Assembly (NCBI RefSeq): GCF_021545845.1
Contig: NZ_CP088923.1
Location: 2,914,001 to 2,978,000, forward strand
Direction: 5' to 3'
DNA: 64,000 nucleotides
Source: Rhodanobacter thiooxydans
Lineage (GTDB): Bacteria; Pseudomonadota; Gammaproteobacteria; Xanthomonadales; Rhodanobacteraceae
This document shows, piece after piece, positions 17,631-26,504 of this stretch. The notes beneath the pieces are model-generated. The model saw only the letters and a program-made list of their open reading frames with translations, was not told the origin of the DNA and made no database searches. The translations under genes were made by a program, and so were the position numbers. The first letter of the stretch is position 1. The number at the start of each line of letters is the position of its first letter.

Positions 17631-17662
17631 TTCAGATACCGAAAAACTGGATATAGGGTGGG
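17631..17662 (+). promoter_or_regulatory. Duplicated upstream block of second XRE gene
   Basis: TTCAGATACC...GGATATAGGGTGGG repeats the block found upstream of the first XRE gene with few differences, showing that gene and control region were duplicated together. Only the right half-site TCAGATA is kept here; the left arm is not. Confidence 0.55.
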
Positions 17663-17688
17663 CGTGGCCTTCCAGTTATGACGCCGCA

Positions 17689-17970
17689 ATGCCCCCGAAG
17701 TCGATCCACAAACCCGAGTACCAGACGCTGCTCGAACTGCTAATCGAAGTCCGGAACAAGGCTGGTCTGAAGCAGGCCGAACTGGCCTCGTTGTTGGATC
17801 GATCACAGTCCTATATCAGCGACGTCGAACGCGGTGGACGACGGCTGGACCTGCTGCAACTGCGCGAATATTGCCAAGCCTGCGATCAAGACCTGGTTGG
17901 CTTTGTAAAACGGTTCGAGAAGTCGATTGCTGGTCGCGGACCAAGTTCAGCAGGCCGGGCCTCTCGCTAA
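17689..17970 (+). CDS. Small XRE-family HTH regulator (copy 2)
   Basis: The 93-residue protein starts MPPKSIHKPEYQTLLELL (17689) and shares most residues with copy 1. HTH: VRNKAGLKQAELASLLDRSQSYISDVERG, with canonical GLKQAELA spacing. The conserved tail LLQLREYCQACDQDLVGFVKRFEKSI follows, then a short Arg/Ser-rich end. The family is common as single copies in Xanthomonadales. Tandem duplication including the upstream block gives two related repressor-like proteins with possibly overlapping sites. Confidence 0.85.
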   Translation: MPPKSIHKPEYQTLLELLIEVRNKAGLKQAELASLLDRSQSYISDVERGGRRLDLLQLREYCQACDQDLVGFVKRFEKSIAGRGPSSAGRASR

Positions 17971-18364
17971 CGGGAGCGGCTCAAGAACAGGGCACGTTGG
18001 CTTACCTACCAAGAAGTGAGTCTGATCTGTCTTGGAGACAGATGCCTTCACGGTCGTCGCCGTCACCTCTATCGAGTACGAACCATCACATCGCTGCGAA
18101 CATCAGCCGTCTACAAAGACCTACGACTGAACCAGCCAACGTGATCCCTCGGACGCGCGTACCGCGGCTTGAACGTCGCGCTACCAGCATTTCCGTCGAT
18201 GGTCTTGAGCGGCTACTCAAGTCTTGGAGGGTGGGCATCACCGATGCTTCTGCAGATGTCCGAACATGGAAAGCGGTGAGCTATTGAAGAGGCTAGCTTG
18301 TCTACACCAACCTACTTTGGCCGAGCGCAGCAATGTCCGACCCCACCGGTTGCAAGCGCCTACA
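17971..18364. other. Gene-free stretch before IS630 element
   Basis: No convincing coding sequence, RNA or repeat was seen in these roughly 390 bases. A plus-strand frame to 18287 is open but has no family resemblance and no ribosome site. Confidence 0.4.
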
Positions 18365-18366
18365 TA

Positions 18367-19495
18367 CTAAGGCGAACATAAGTAAGCGAACATTTTCGCT
18401 TCGTCGCTGTCCAAGGATAGGATGTCGATGAGGAGAGGGAAATGCGCGCTACCGATGGTCGAAAGTTGTCCCACGAGACGCTGGAGGCGATGCGCCTTCG
18501 GGCGGTCGAGGCGGTGGAATCCGGGGAGTCGCCGGAAACCGTGATCCGGACGCTTGGGCTGTCGCGGCCACGTATTTATGAGTGGCTGGCCGCCTTCCGT
18601 GAGGGCGGGCTGGAGGCGCTGCGAGCCAAGCCCATCAGCGGACGGCCGCGCAAACTCGACGAGCGTGCCATGCGCTGGATTCATGCAACGGTGACCACGA
18701 AGAACCCGCAACAGCTGAAGTTCGAATTTGCGTTGTGGACACGGGCGATGGTGCGTGACCTGATCGCCCGGCGGTTCAAGGTTCGTCTGTCCGAGGTATC
18801 GGTCGGACGCCTGTTGCGCGAACTGGGCCTGTCGCCGCAACGACCGCTGGCGCGTGCCTACCAACGCGACCCGGCACGCGTTGAAGCCTGGCTGCATGAG
18901 GAATATCCAGCGATCCGCAAGGAAGCCAAGCGCGCCAAGGCGCAGGTGTTCTTTGCCGATGAGGCCAGTGTGCGCTCGGACTACCACAGCGGCACGACGT
19001 GGGCACCGCTCGGGCAAACGCCCACCGTGGAGCGGACGGGCGCGCGTTTCACCCTGAATTTCATTTCGGCGGTCAGCCCGCGGGGTGAGCTGCGGTTTGC
19101 CTGTTGCCCAGGCACCCTGACGACCGCCAAGTTCATCGACTTCCTCAAGCGGCTCATGGTCCATCGCGATGCGCCCGTCTTCCTTGTCGTCGATGGCCAT
19201 CCGGTGCACCGTTCACGCGCCGTGAAGCAGTTCGTCGCCGGTACTCAAGGGCAATTGCGCTTGTTCCAGTTACCGCCTTACAGCCCGGATCTGAATCCGG
19301 ACGAGTTGGTGTGGAATCACCTCAAACGCCACAAGCTTGGTCGTTTGGCCTTGAGCGGGCCGGACCACCTCAAGCGTCATGCCATGGCTTTCCTGCGCGC
19401 CCTGCAGAAACAACCGGCCTTGGTGCGCGGCTTCTTTCAACACCCCACCGTCCGCTATGCCGCCTGATATGTTCGGATACTTTCTTTCGGCTTAG
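18367..19495 (+). mobile_element. IS630-family insertion sequence
   Basis: The element is 1129 bp. Its imperfect terminal inverted repeats begin CTAAGGCGAACATAAGTA on the left and, read inward, CTAAGCCGAAAGAAAGTA on the right, both continuing to CGAACAT. It is bounded on each side by a TA dinucleotide (18365-18366 and 19496-19497), the target duplication expected for IS630/Tc1. A single intact transposase fills the interior. Confidence 0.9.
18442..19467 (+). CDS. IS630-family transposase
   Basis: The 341-residue transposase has an N-terminal HTH pair ([53 protein letters not shown]) and a C-terminal DDE integrase core: [12 protein letters not shown] (first Asp), [11 protein letters not shown] (second Asp), and [18 protein letters not shown] (Glu). 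The catalytic residues and full length are kept, so it is probably active. It is followed within 30 bases by the right terminal repeat. Confidence 0.92.
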   Translation: MRATDGRKLSHETLEAMRLRAVEAVESGESPETVIRTLGLSRPRIYEWLAAFREGGLEALRAKPISGRPRKLDERAMRWIHATVTTKNPQQLKFEFALWTRAMVRDLIARRFKVRLSEVSVGRLLRELGLSPQRPLARAYQRDPARVEAWLHEEYPAIRKEAKRAKAQVFFADEASVRSDYHSGTTWAPLGQTPTVERTGARFTLNFISAVSPRGELRFACCPGTLTTAKFIDFLKRLMVHRDAPVFLVVDGHPVHRSRAVKQFVAGTQGQLRLFQLPPYSPDLNPDELVWNHLKRHKLGRLALSGPDHLKRHAMAFLRALQKQPALVRGFFQHPTVRYAA

Positions 19496-19543
19496 TAACA
19501 TCGATCCAGCCACTGATATTCGCGACGGCCAAGCTGCGGGAAC

Positions 19544-19756
19544 ATGGCAGCCATGGAAAAGCATATCGACATGGATAGCCCGCTCTCCCGGGCCTATTGG
19601 TGCGGCAACTTCACCTGCAGTGATGCAGAGTTGGCCAACGCAGTGCGCATCATGGACAGCACTGCAGTAGGCCTTGTCGGGCTGTACCTGGTCACACGTC
19701 AATCCGAATCCTGTGCCATCGATCAGCTCGACATGCCGTGGATCGATATTGGGTAA
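19544..19756 (+). CDS. Small protein, DUF3606-like
   Basis: The 70-residue product contains SRAYWCGNFTCSDAELANAVRIMDSTAVGLVGLYL when read across residues 15-50. This resembles the short DUF3606 fold (tryptophan-turn, then SxxELxxAVxxVGxSxxxVxxYL). The function of DUF3606 proteins is unknown. The start may be 19544 or the ATG at 19553; no strong ribosome site is visible. It sits just right of the IS630 element and may be cut at its N-terminus by that insertion. Confidence 0.45.
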   Translation: MAAMEKHIDMDSPLSRAYWCGNFTCSDAELANAVRIMDSTAVGLVGLYLVTRQSESCAIDQLDMPWIDIG

Positions 19757-19829
19757 CTGGCGAAGAACAGATCAGGCTCACTTCCTCAGCGGAATCATGT
19801 GACTAACCTCGATCTTGCGCTGCGCCTCG

Positions 19830-19950
19830 TGCGCCTGCGGAGCGTGGCTCAAACAAGGCATCGGCGACGAGGGGCTGATCGCGTCCGACCACACGGCAGA
19901 CCACCGAAACCACCCGAAACCACCCGAAACCAAGGCTAAATGAACCTAAC
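19830..19950 (+). mobile_element. 3' remnant of a RAYT element
   Basis: The plus strand encodes an Arg/Pro-rich tail (RHRRRGADRVRPHGRPPKPP, then a few residues and a stop at 19935) like the C-terminus of RAYT transposases. It is followed at once by AAATGAACCTAACCCC, a near match to the right terminal repeat of the intact element at 22311. A 10-bp tandem repeat (CCGAAACCAC) lies within 19901-19931. Only this end of the element remains. Confidence 0.5.
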
Positions 19951-19965
19951 CCCTTTCTGTTCTTA

Positions 19966-21003
19966 CTATGGAAGCACCGCCTCGAAGGCCTTGGCTGCAA
20001 CTTGCTCATTGAACCGGATTTCTCCCGGCTTATCCAGGCGCTGGAGCACCCAGTATTTATCCACGACCTTGGGGGCATAGATTTCTAGCTCGTTGCCGTT
20101 GCTAGTCGCATTGCGAAGTACGCACACCCGATACCTCGAATGGTGCTCCTGGAGCCGTAGGTATTCATTCGGCGTCAACTCAAACTGAATAACATTGCCG
20201 ATATGCCCCTTCACCTCGACATACAGAACCTCTTTGCCCTTCCTGACTTCAATATCCCACCCACGGTTATCCCGCTCGACCGATTTCACCGCGTAGCCCT
20301 GCTGCTTGTAGTGCTTTTCTGCCAAAGCAACAGCGGCCTGCTCGATCTGAGTGACTAGGTCCTTGTTCGGTTTGCTCCACTTGCCTCCACGCTTACCTTG
20401 GGTGGGGTTTACACGCGTACCTGTTGATCCACCTATGTACTTTCGGAGCCGATCTACAATTCGCAGGGCCTCCGGATTGCCTTCATCCGGGTACCACACG
20501 TTCGACTGACCTATAAACCCCTTGCCGTGCGGCACACGAAAATCGCGATCCCTCTCTTGCACAAGGAGGGCATCGTCGGCATCCACTTCGCAAAGGTAGT
20601 CCAGACCTGCCCAGTCGCCCATCTTCGGTCGCCCGCGGCGCTTTCGATAGGCTTTGTGGAAGACCGTGGCATTCCGGTACCAGCCAATCACCACTTGACC
20701 ACCATCGGGATGCTTCGCGATATAGACGATGTCGACGCCCGGCAGCGACTCGTTCTCTCTCCACTTCTGTGTGGGATCGATCCTCTTGAGATTGATACCA
20801 GCGAAGCGCTTCTTCTTGGCGTACTTCCGGGTGATGTCTTTCGTCATCACGAAGCCATAGCAGCGCCCGGCTTCATAGCGAAAGTTCCACATCTCGCCAC
20901 CTTCGCCGTTCTCCTCGACGTAGGCACCGCCGCCAACGATCTCGTCGATCCCATCGTAGGTCTTCATGTAGCCCACGCGAAACACCAGCAACGGATTAGC
21001 CAT
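19966..21003 (-). CDS. DUF3883 (NOV-type) protein with PD-(D/E)XK-like C-terminal domain
   Basis: The 345-residue protein has an N-terminal half of unknown fold (MANPLLVFRVGYMKTYDGI..., GRCYGFVMTKDITRKYAKKK) and a C-terminal DUF3883-like domain: AEKHYKQQGYAVKSVERDNRGWDIEV, then LYVEVKGHIGN. The G-WD...E-VK arrangement is the nuclease-like active site (Asp and Glu-x-Lys) of Mrr-type endonucleases. DUF3883 domains are common in restriction and anti-phage genes. No methylase or helicase is adjacent on this strand. Start at 21003 is the first Met giving the hydrophobic MANPLLVF; the upstream site is G-rich. Function is inferred only. Confidence 0.65.
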   Translation of the reverse strand: MANPLLVFRVGYMKTYDGIDEIVGGGAYVEENGEGGEMWNFRYEAGRCYGFVMTKDITRKYAKKKRFAGINLKRIDPTQKWRENESLPGVDIVYIAKHPDGGQVVIGWYRNATVFHKAYRKRRGRPKMGDWAGLDYLCEVDADDALLVQERDRDFRVPHGKGFIGQSNVWYPDEGNPEALRIVDRLRKYIGGSTGTRVNPTQGKRGGKWSKPNKDLVTQIEQAAVALAEKHYKQQGYAVKSVERDNRGWDIEVRKGKEVLYVEVKGHIGNVIQFELTPNEYLRLQEHHSRYRVCVLRNATSNGNELEIYAPKVVDKYWVLQRLDKPGEIRFNEQVAAKAFEAVLP

Positions 21004-21336
21004 TCGAACGCCCCCCGAGTAGCACCTAATCAAAAAGCCAAGCATCCAAAACAGTGGTCAGAGTAGACATTTCGACATACTCAGCGCCACGTCCTTCTCC
21101 GGCCACACCGGGCACAACGCTTCCACTGCCTCCATCAACTCCACCCAATCGGAAAGATCTCCTCTCCCCGGCAGCGAACCCGGCACGACATAGCCCCCAG
21201 CCGGCGGTTCGGCCACTCTGCCAGGATGCTTCGTCGGCAACTTGGGCAAAGCGTTCACCAAGCCATCCCCCCGCTGAACTATTCGCGTACCTCAGCCATG
21301 TTGCTGCCTGCGCGCCAAGTAGGCAAGCCGGGGAAA

Positions 21337-21483
21337 AAGGTGTCAGGGACAATGTGGCCGCCGCGGTGGTCTGCCGAGTGTCCGAACTGTGGCGAAACGT
21401 CCTGTCCTTGCCTCGACCCATGCGCGGAATCGATCCATGCCCAGCACCTTCTGTTGCTGCAGGTAGTCGCGAATCTCAACGCA
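21337..21483 (-). mobile_element. C-terminal remnant of a second RAYT transposase (minus strand)
   Basis: Read on the minus strand, this piece encodes EIRDYLQQQKVLGMDRFRAW, then VEARTGRFATVRTLGRPPR and a stop. This is the typical C-terminus of a RAYT (LG-x-RF, basic GRP tail). The stop is followed by a GTCCCTGACACC-like end sequence near 21337. It abuts the left end of the intact RAYT and is in the opposite direction, so one element inserted beside or into another. Confidence 0.6.
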
Positions 21484-21486
21484 AGG

Positions 21487-22325
21487 GGGTCGGGTTCATT
21501 TTCCTACCCCACGATGAGATGTGAGGCAGCGCGCGCCGGGAAGCTGACCGACAGTGGCAACAACCCCGGCCAGGCATCCTCATGCGGTCCAATCACAACG
21601 GAGACGTGCCGTGGCACGCCAGCCCCGCCTTGACCTCCCAGGTATCCCCCAGCACGTCGTTCAACGCGGCAACGATCGCCAAGCCTGCTTCGCCGCGGAT
21701 GCGGATTACCTGCGCTATCTGCAGGAGTTACAGGAAGCCTCACGCAAACACGATTGCGCCATCCATGCCTACGTACTGATGACCAACCACGTCCATCTCC
21801 TGGTGACACCGGCAGGCAACGGTGCGATCTCGCGCATGATGCAGGCGGTTGGCCGCCGCTATGTCGGCAGCTTCAATGCACGCTACCGGCGCACCGGCAC
21901 CTTGTGGGAGGGCCGCTTCAAGGCGGCGCTGGTCGACACCGTGCGCTACCTGCTGACCTGCTATCGCTACATCGAGCTCAATCCCGTCAGAGCCCGCATG
22001 ACCGACGATCCCGCGGACTACCCCTGGTCGAGCTACCACCACAACGCGATGGGACAACCCACGCCACTCATCACGCCACACCCGCAATACATGCTGCTGG
22101 CCACCACACCTGCCGCACGACAAGCCGTCTACCGCGCCCTGGTCCACGAACACGTGGAAGAAAAGCATCTCGACGATCTGCGACAACACACCCAGCAACA
22201 GCGCGTATGGGGCAGCGAACGCTTTCAGCAGCAAGTCGAAGCACTGACCCAGCGCTCAGTCAGCCTCAGGCCTCGCAGAAGACCACCCAAATCGCCAAAA
22301 AATCAGGATTAAATGAACCTGACCC
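21487..22325 (+). mobile_element. Intact RAYT element with inverted ends
   Basis: The element is bounded by GGGTCGGGTTCATTT (21487-21501) and AAATGAACCTGACCC (22311-22325), inverted copies with one mismatch. It contains a 124-base leader and one transposase gene. REP-associated tyrosine transposases mobilise or maintain short palindromic repeats, so it may be linked to the repeats scattered in this window. The IS4 element begins two bases after its right end. Confidence 0.8.
21611..22312 (+). CDS. REP-associated tyrosine transposase (Y1, HUH family)
   Basis: The 233-residue protein begins at GTG 21611 (read MARQPRLDLPGIPQHVVQRGN), the usual RAYT N-terminus, with GGAGA upstream. The HUH motif is in TNHVHLLVTP. 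The tyrosine region includes RRYVGSFNARYRRTG and LTCYRYIELNPVRA with YPWSSY, all family hallmarks. The C-terminus is Arg/Pro-rich. It cuts single-stranded DNA at palindromic ends. All catalytic elements are kept, so it may be functional. The stop codon overlaps the right terminal repeat. Confidence 0.9.
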   Translation: MARQPRLDLPGIPQHVVQRGNDRQACFAADADYLRYLQELQEASRKHDCAIHAYVLMTNHVHLLVTPAGNGAISRMMQAVGRRYVGSFNARYRRTGTLWEGRFKAALVDTVRYLLTCYRYIELNPVRARMTDDPADYPWSSYHHNAMGQPTPLITPHPQYMLLATTPAARQAVYRALVHEHVEEKHLDDLRQHTQQQRVWGSERFQQQVEALTQRSVSLRPRRRPPKSPKNQD

Positions 22326-22326
22326 G

Positions 22327-23834
22327 AATGGCACTTACTTAAGCCCTTTTTGGATGGCCATTCAACCGGATGGCTTCGCGGAGTACGGCACGAGGTTGGG
22401 TCATCAAGGAAAAGGGTTTGGGTCGTCGCTTGATGACCCTGGGTTCAACGCGTCCGGGCCGGTTGGCAACACGTTGCTGGCCGATCAGCGCAAACAGAAC
22501 CTGGCGCGGGTCGAGCGTGGTGTCATCGAACGGGTGGTGCCGCCAAGCGTCATAAAGTTGCAGCGTATGCTTGAAACTGAGTTGTCGCGGCAGGCAGCCC
22601 ATCGACCATGCCGCTTGCGCCATGAGCAGGCGGATCAGGTTGTAGGCCAACAGGTAAACCCAGATTTCCTTGATCGCCATGTCCGGCGTGCGACAGCTGA
22701 GCGTCTCCATGCCCAAGGTGGTTTTGATATGGCGCAAGTCCAGCTCGACGTTCCAGCGCTGGCGATAGAGCAGTTTCAGCGCTTCTTTGGGTGTCTCCTT
22801 GGGGCATAGCAGGGTCGTGACCAAGGTCTTTCCACCGGCCCGCAACTCGCGCACGATCACCGTCGCGGGCGCGCGGTCGTACTGCGCCTGAGTCATCCAT
22901 TCGGGTTTGAGTTTGGGCTTGGGCAGGGCGAGCAGGTGATCGCGCGTACCCACGATCAGGCCGCCCTCGAAATTCGTTGTCCTTGCACGCGCGCCGTGCT
23001 GCTCGAAGACCGCATCGATGCCCCGTTCGTACAAGTCCGCCAGCAGGAAATAGGTGGCGTAGAACGCATCGCCCAGCAATACCTCGCCACGCTTCAAGGT
23101 GTCGAGCATCGACCGCAGCAGCGTTTGTTCGTCGCTGCCTTTGCCGTGGTAACCGCTGCTTGCCGCATCCAGGATGGCACCGCTACCCAGACAGATCAGG
23201 GCCGCCATGCGGCACAGCGGAAAGCCCAATCCCGGTTGCTGGGTACGCGGCTGGGGGTAACGTACCTGATTGGCCACGGTATCGGGCATCGACACGGTCG
23301 TGCCGTCGACCAAGCGCACGGCCCGGCCTCGCCATTGCCCCGTCGGTGGCACGCGATCGGTCAGGTGGCGTCCGCTATGGCGAGTGAGCGATGCGATCAG
23401 TGGCGTGGGCAGGCGCTGGCGCGCACGGCAATAAGCGCCGGTGCGTGTACTGCATCCATCGCGGGAGGTGACCCGCGATGCGGGCCACGGCCGTGTCGTT
23501 GACTGCACGCTGACACGAACGATCGTCGCTCAACGCCTGGCGCAAGAACATGGCCAGGGTTTCCGTGGGCGGAAACCGTCGCTCGCTATGCACGGGCAAC
23601 AGTACTTCCAGAGGATCGAATAGTTCCGGACCGGTGAGGATGTTGAAGAACGTGAAGATGTCCGCTTGTCCAAGCTGGCGGCGGATCTGCTGTTGCTGGA
23701 GAGCGACACGACGGCTACGCTGCATCAGGGCTGGTCTCGGGTGGTGAGTGGATGTCTGGCGACACCACCTTATCATTCGAGCCAGCCCTTCCTGCTTGTC
23801 AGATCAGTGAGTTACGGCTTAAGTAAGTGCCATT
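22327..23834 (-). mobile_element. IS4-family insertion sequence
   Basis: This 1508-bp element has perfect 19-bp terminal inverted repeats, AATGGCACTTACTTAAGCC at 22327-22345 and its complement at 23816-23834. It carries one transposase gene on the minus strand, frameshifted. A target duplication is not evident: left flank GACCCG, right flank CCACTC. It lies immediately beside the RAYT element and upstream of the helicase gene. Confidence 0.88.
22339..23776 (-). pseudogene. IS4-family transposase, frameshifted
   Basis: Two overlapping frames make up one transposase. The N-terminal part (from 23776) contains FTFFNILTGPELFDPLEVLLP, RRFPPTETLAMFLRQAL and NDTAVARIAGHLP. The rest, in another frame from about 23460 down to 22339, contains TGAYCRARQRLPTPLI, RLVDGTTVSMPDT (first Asp), LLGDAFYATYF (second Asp) and LYRQRWNVELDLRHIKTTLGME (YREK-like motif with Glu). 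The switch falls in a GC-rich stretch near 23455-23470. A mutation is more likely than programmed frameshifting, since no slippery run is apparent. Confidence 0.75.
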
Positions 23835-23938
23835 CCACTCTGACCCGGGTTTCTTTTCTCGCTCTTTGCTTTCGCATGCTGGTAGAGCGTAGGCTGACAC
23901 TTGTTGTTGACAACCGAACTTAAACTAAGGAGTGGTAA

Positions 23939-26467
23939 ATGGTCGACTTCAAGAAAAAGCGCGTCGCCGGCCCCGCAGGAAAGCCAGTTGAACCAACAGA
24001 GATCTATGAACGCCTAGATAGGGCAAGCGACAAAGGGCCGCTTAGGGCCGCGCAGGAGCGAGTTCTACAGGATTGGCATCTCAATTTCAGAAGAAATAAT
24101 GATGTAATACTCAAGCTCCACACGGGTCAAGGAAAGACTCTTGTAGGCTTATTAATGCTCCAATCAAAGATAAATGAGAGCGGCGGCCGAGCAATCTACC
24201 TTTGTCCAAATAATTTTCTCGCCAGACAGACCCTCATTCAGGCAAAGCAATTTGGAATAACGTGCACCGATGCGGACGATGACGGCAATCTACCGTCTTC
24301 ATTTTTAGACGGTCGCGCAATACTAGTTGTAACTGTTCAGAAACTTTTCAATGGACTCACGAAGTTCAACTTGGGCGCACGCTCGACCGAAGTAGACTAT
24401 ATCGTTATAGATGACGCGCACGCTTGCATTGATTCAATCCGCTCGGCATGTCAAATAACTTTACCGCGTAAACATGAAGCTTACCAACATATTGTAAATT
24501 TATTTGAAGACGATCTCAGAAAGCAGGGGGTCGGATCTTACGAGGAAATCAGACAAGCAAACGATAGAGGGCCAAGCCCTATCTTGCCAGTTCCATATTG
24601 GGCGTGGCTCGATCGCGAGGAAGAAGTCACTCGAATCCTTGCGCGTGCAAACCAAACAAAAGAACTCAAATTTGTTTGGCCGATACTCCGAGATAAGATC
24701 AAGCTTTGCCAATGCGTAGTCTCTTCAGAACAAATTATAATAATTCCACATATCCCGCCGCTGGAAATGTTTGGGTCGTATGCTAATGCCAAGCATCGTA
24801 TATTCATGTCTGCCACCGTCACCGATGACGCCTTCCTGATAAAAGGTCTAGGCTTGGATCGAAACGTCGTTACTGCACCCTTGAGAGATCCAAAGGAAAC
24901 TTGGTCAGGTGAGCGAATGCTTTTGATCCCGTCCATAATTTCCACAGACCTCGACGAAGGATACGTCATGGCAAATTTTGGGAAGCCGGACGCTAAGCGA
25001 CGCTACAATACAGTTGTACTGACACCAAGTTTTAATAGCTCAAAAGGTTGGGAAGCATCTGGTGCAGTTGTCGCAAGCACAAATACAATTGATCAACTAG
25101 TTGATGCCCTCCGAAACGGTATAATTCAGACGACGCTGACAGTTGCAAATCGGTACGACGGAATTGATCTACCAGATGAAGCGTGCCGCATATTGATACT
25201 CGACGGCAAACCTTATGGTGAAACGCTATGGGAAAGATATGTAGAGGAATGTCGCCCAGAGAGTCAAATCTCTGCTGCTAGGATAGCGCGAACGATCGAA
25301 CAGGGCTTAGGCAGAGCCGTTCGCGGCGAGAAAGATTACTGTGTGGTGCTCATCACTGGCTCGGATCTCGTGAGGTCCATACGCTCAAGAGAAATTCAAG
25401 ATCATCTATCCGATCAAACAAAGGCCCAAGTTCGCCTCGGGCTAGAAATTTCCGAGGAAGCACAGGCCGATGTTCAAAATGCAGGCACCTCGCATTCCGC
25501 ATTGATGGCGTTAATACGCCAATGTTTAGAACGTAACGAAGATTGGAAGGAGTTCTACAAAGAAACAATGGACTCTCTTTCTCCCCAAGCTCTAATATCG
25601 GGCCTGCTCGACATATTCACGGCTGAGAGACTAGCCGAAGTCGATTTCTCGCTTGGAAGATATCAGCAAGCCATTGCACGCATCCAAGCAATTCTTGACA
25701 AATATCCCGACATGGCTTCTACCGAGCGAGGATGGTACCTGCAGGAGGCTGCGCGATACGAATATTTAGAAAGTCACGCGGGGGCACAAGCTAAGCAGGC
25801 TGGAGCACATCGACTCAATCGACTGCTTTTAAAGCCAGAGTCCATCCCAATTTTGAAGTTGTCAGCGATTGCCCAAAAAAGATCTATCAGCATAGTCAAG
25901 TGGGTTCAAAATTTTCAATCAAATGAGAACTTAAGGCTCGCCGTAGACGATATAACCAACTCACTAAAATTCGGGGTCCGCGCAGAGCAATTCGAAAGGG
26001 CATGGCATGAGCTGGGGGCCGCATTAGGATTCGCTTCTGAGCGACCCGACAAGGAGTGGAAGGAGGGGCCGGACAATCTTTGGGCACTCAAGGCTGGCAA
26101 CTACTTGCTCGTTGAGTGCAAAAACGAAGTAGAACTGACTCGTGCGCATATAAACAAAGATGAGAGTGGTCAACTCAATAACGCATGCGCATGGTTTGAT
26201 CGCGAGTATGTCGGATGTGAATCCACGAACGTACTAATCATACCTACAGTAAAACTTGGGCCAGGCGCTGGATTTAATAAAGACGTCCGCATAATGCGGA
26301 AACGTGACTTGAATAAATTTATTCACTCGGTTCGCACTTTTTATGACGACATATACAAATTCGACCGCAATGACTTAACAGAGGAGAAAGTTCACGAGCT
26401 TCTCACTCAACATAAACTCATCATGGAAGACTTCGTCGAAGAGTTCACATCGTCCGTGGCCATTTAA
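23939..26467 (+). CDS. SF2 helicase with C-terminal PD-(D/E)XK-like nuclease domain (candidate defence gene)
   Basis: The 842-residue protein has SF2 motifs: Walker A HTGQGKTLVG (61-70), DEAH-type IDDAHAC (157-163), motif III SAT (291-293), NRYDGIDLPDEACRILIL (404-421) and motif VI EQGLGRAVRG (454-463). The last group resembles XPD/DinG-like helicases, but no Fe-S cysteine cluster is evident. Residues about 560-660 are helical and repeat-like. Residues 685-760 resemble a restriction-endonuclease fold: FERAWHELGAALGF, GPDNLWAL (Asp712), LLVECKNEV (Glu727, Lys729) and GQLNNACAWF. Codon use is AT-rich (many ATA, TTA), unlike neighbours, so it is probably acquired. AAGGAG lies six bases before the ATG. 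DNA translocation with cleavage is inferred; no named defence system was recognised. Confidence 0.8.
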   Translation: MVDFKKKRVAGPAGKPVEPTEIYERLDRASDKGPLRAAQERVLQDWHLNFRRNNDVILKLHTGQGKTLVGLLMLQSKINESGGRAIYLCPNNFLARQTLIQAKQFGITCTDADDDGNLPSSFLDGRAILVVTVQKLFNGLTKFNLGARSTEVDYIVIDDAHACIDSIRSACQITLPRKHEAYQHIVNLFEDDLRKQGVGSYEEIRQANDRGPSPILPVPYWAWLDREEEVTRILARANQTKELKFVWPILRDKIKLCQCVVSSEQIIIIPHIPPLEMFGSYANAKHRIFMSATVTDDAFLIKGLGLDRNVVTAPLRDPKETWSGERMLLIPSIISTDLDEGYVMANFGKPDAKRRYNTVVLTPSFNSSKGWEASGAVVASTNTIDQLVDALRNGIIQTTLTVANRYDGIDLPDEACRILILDGKPYGETLWERYVEECRPESQISAARIARTIEQGLGRAVRGEKDYCVVLITGSDLVRSIRSREIQDHLSDQTKAQVRLGLEISEEAQADVQNAGTSHSALMALIRQCLERNEDWKEFYKETMDSLSPQALISGLLDIFTAERLAEVDFSLGRYQQAIARIQAILDKYPDMASTERGWYLQEAARYEYLESHAGAQAKQAGAHRLNRLLLKPESIPILKLSAIAQKRSISIVKWVQNFQSNENLRLAVDDITNSLKFGVRAEQFERAWHELGAALGFASERPDKEWKEGPDNLWALKAGNYLLVECKNEVELTRAHINKDESGQLNNACAWFDREYVGCESTNVLIIPTVKLGPGAGFNKDVRIMRKRDLNKFIHSVRTFYDDIYKFDRNDLTEEKVHELLTQHKLIMEDFVEEFTSSVAI

Positions 26468-26470
26468 TAA

Positions 26471-26504
26471 AATGTCGAGGCGATCTTTCAATCGCCTCGA
26501 CATT
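26471..26504 (+). terminator. Strong hairpin terminator after helicase gene
   Basis: Stem AATGTCGAGGCGA / TCGCCTCGACATT with an 8-base loop, followed by TATTTA, three bases after the helicase stop. It can act in both directions and also lies beyond the 3' end of the convergent icmF gene. Confidence 0.85.

Noticed and set aside
18130..18287. Small plus-strand gene between XRE and IS630
   Set aside because: Open frame without ribosome site, family match or typical codon pattern.
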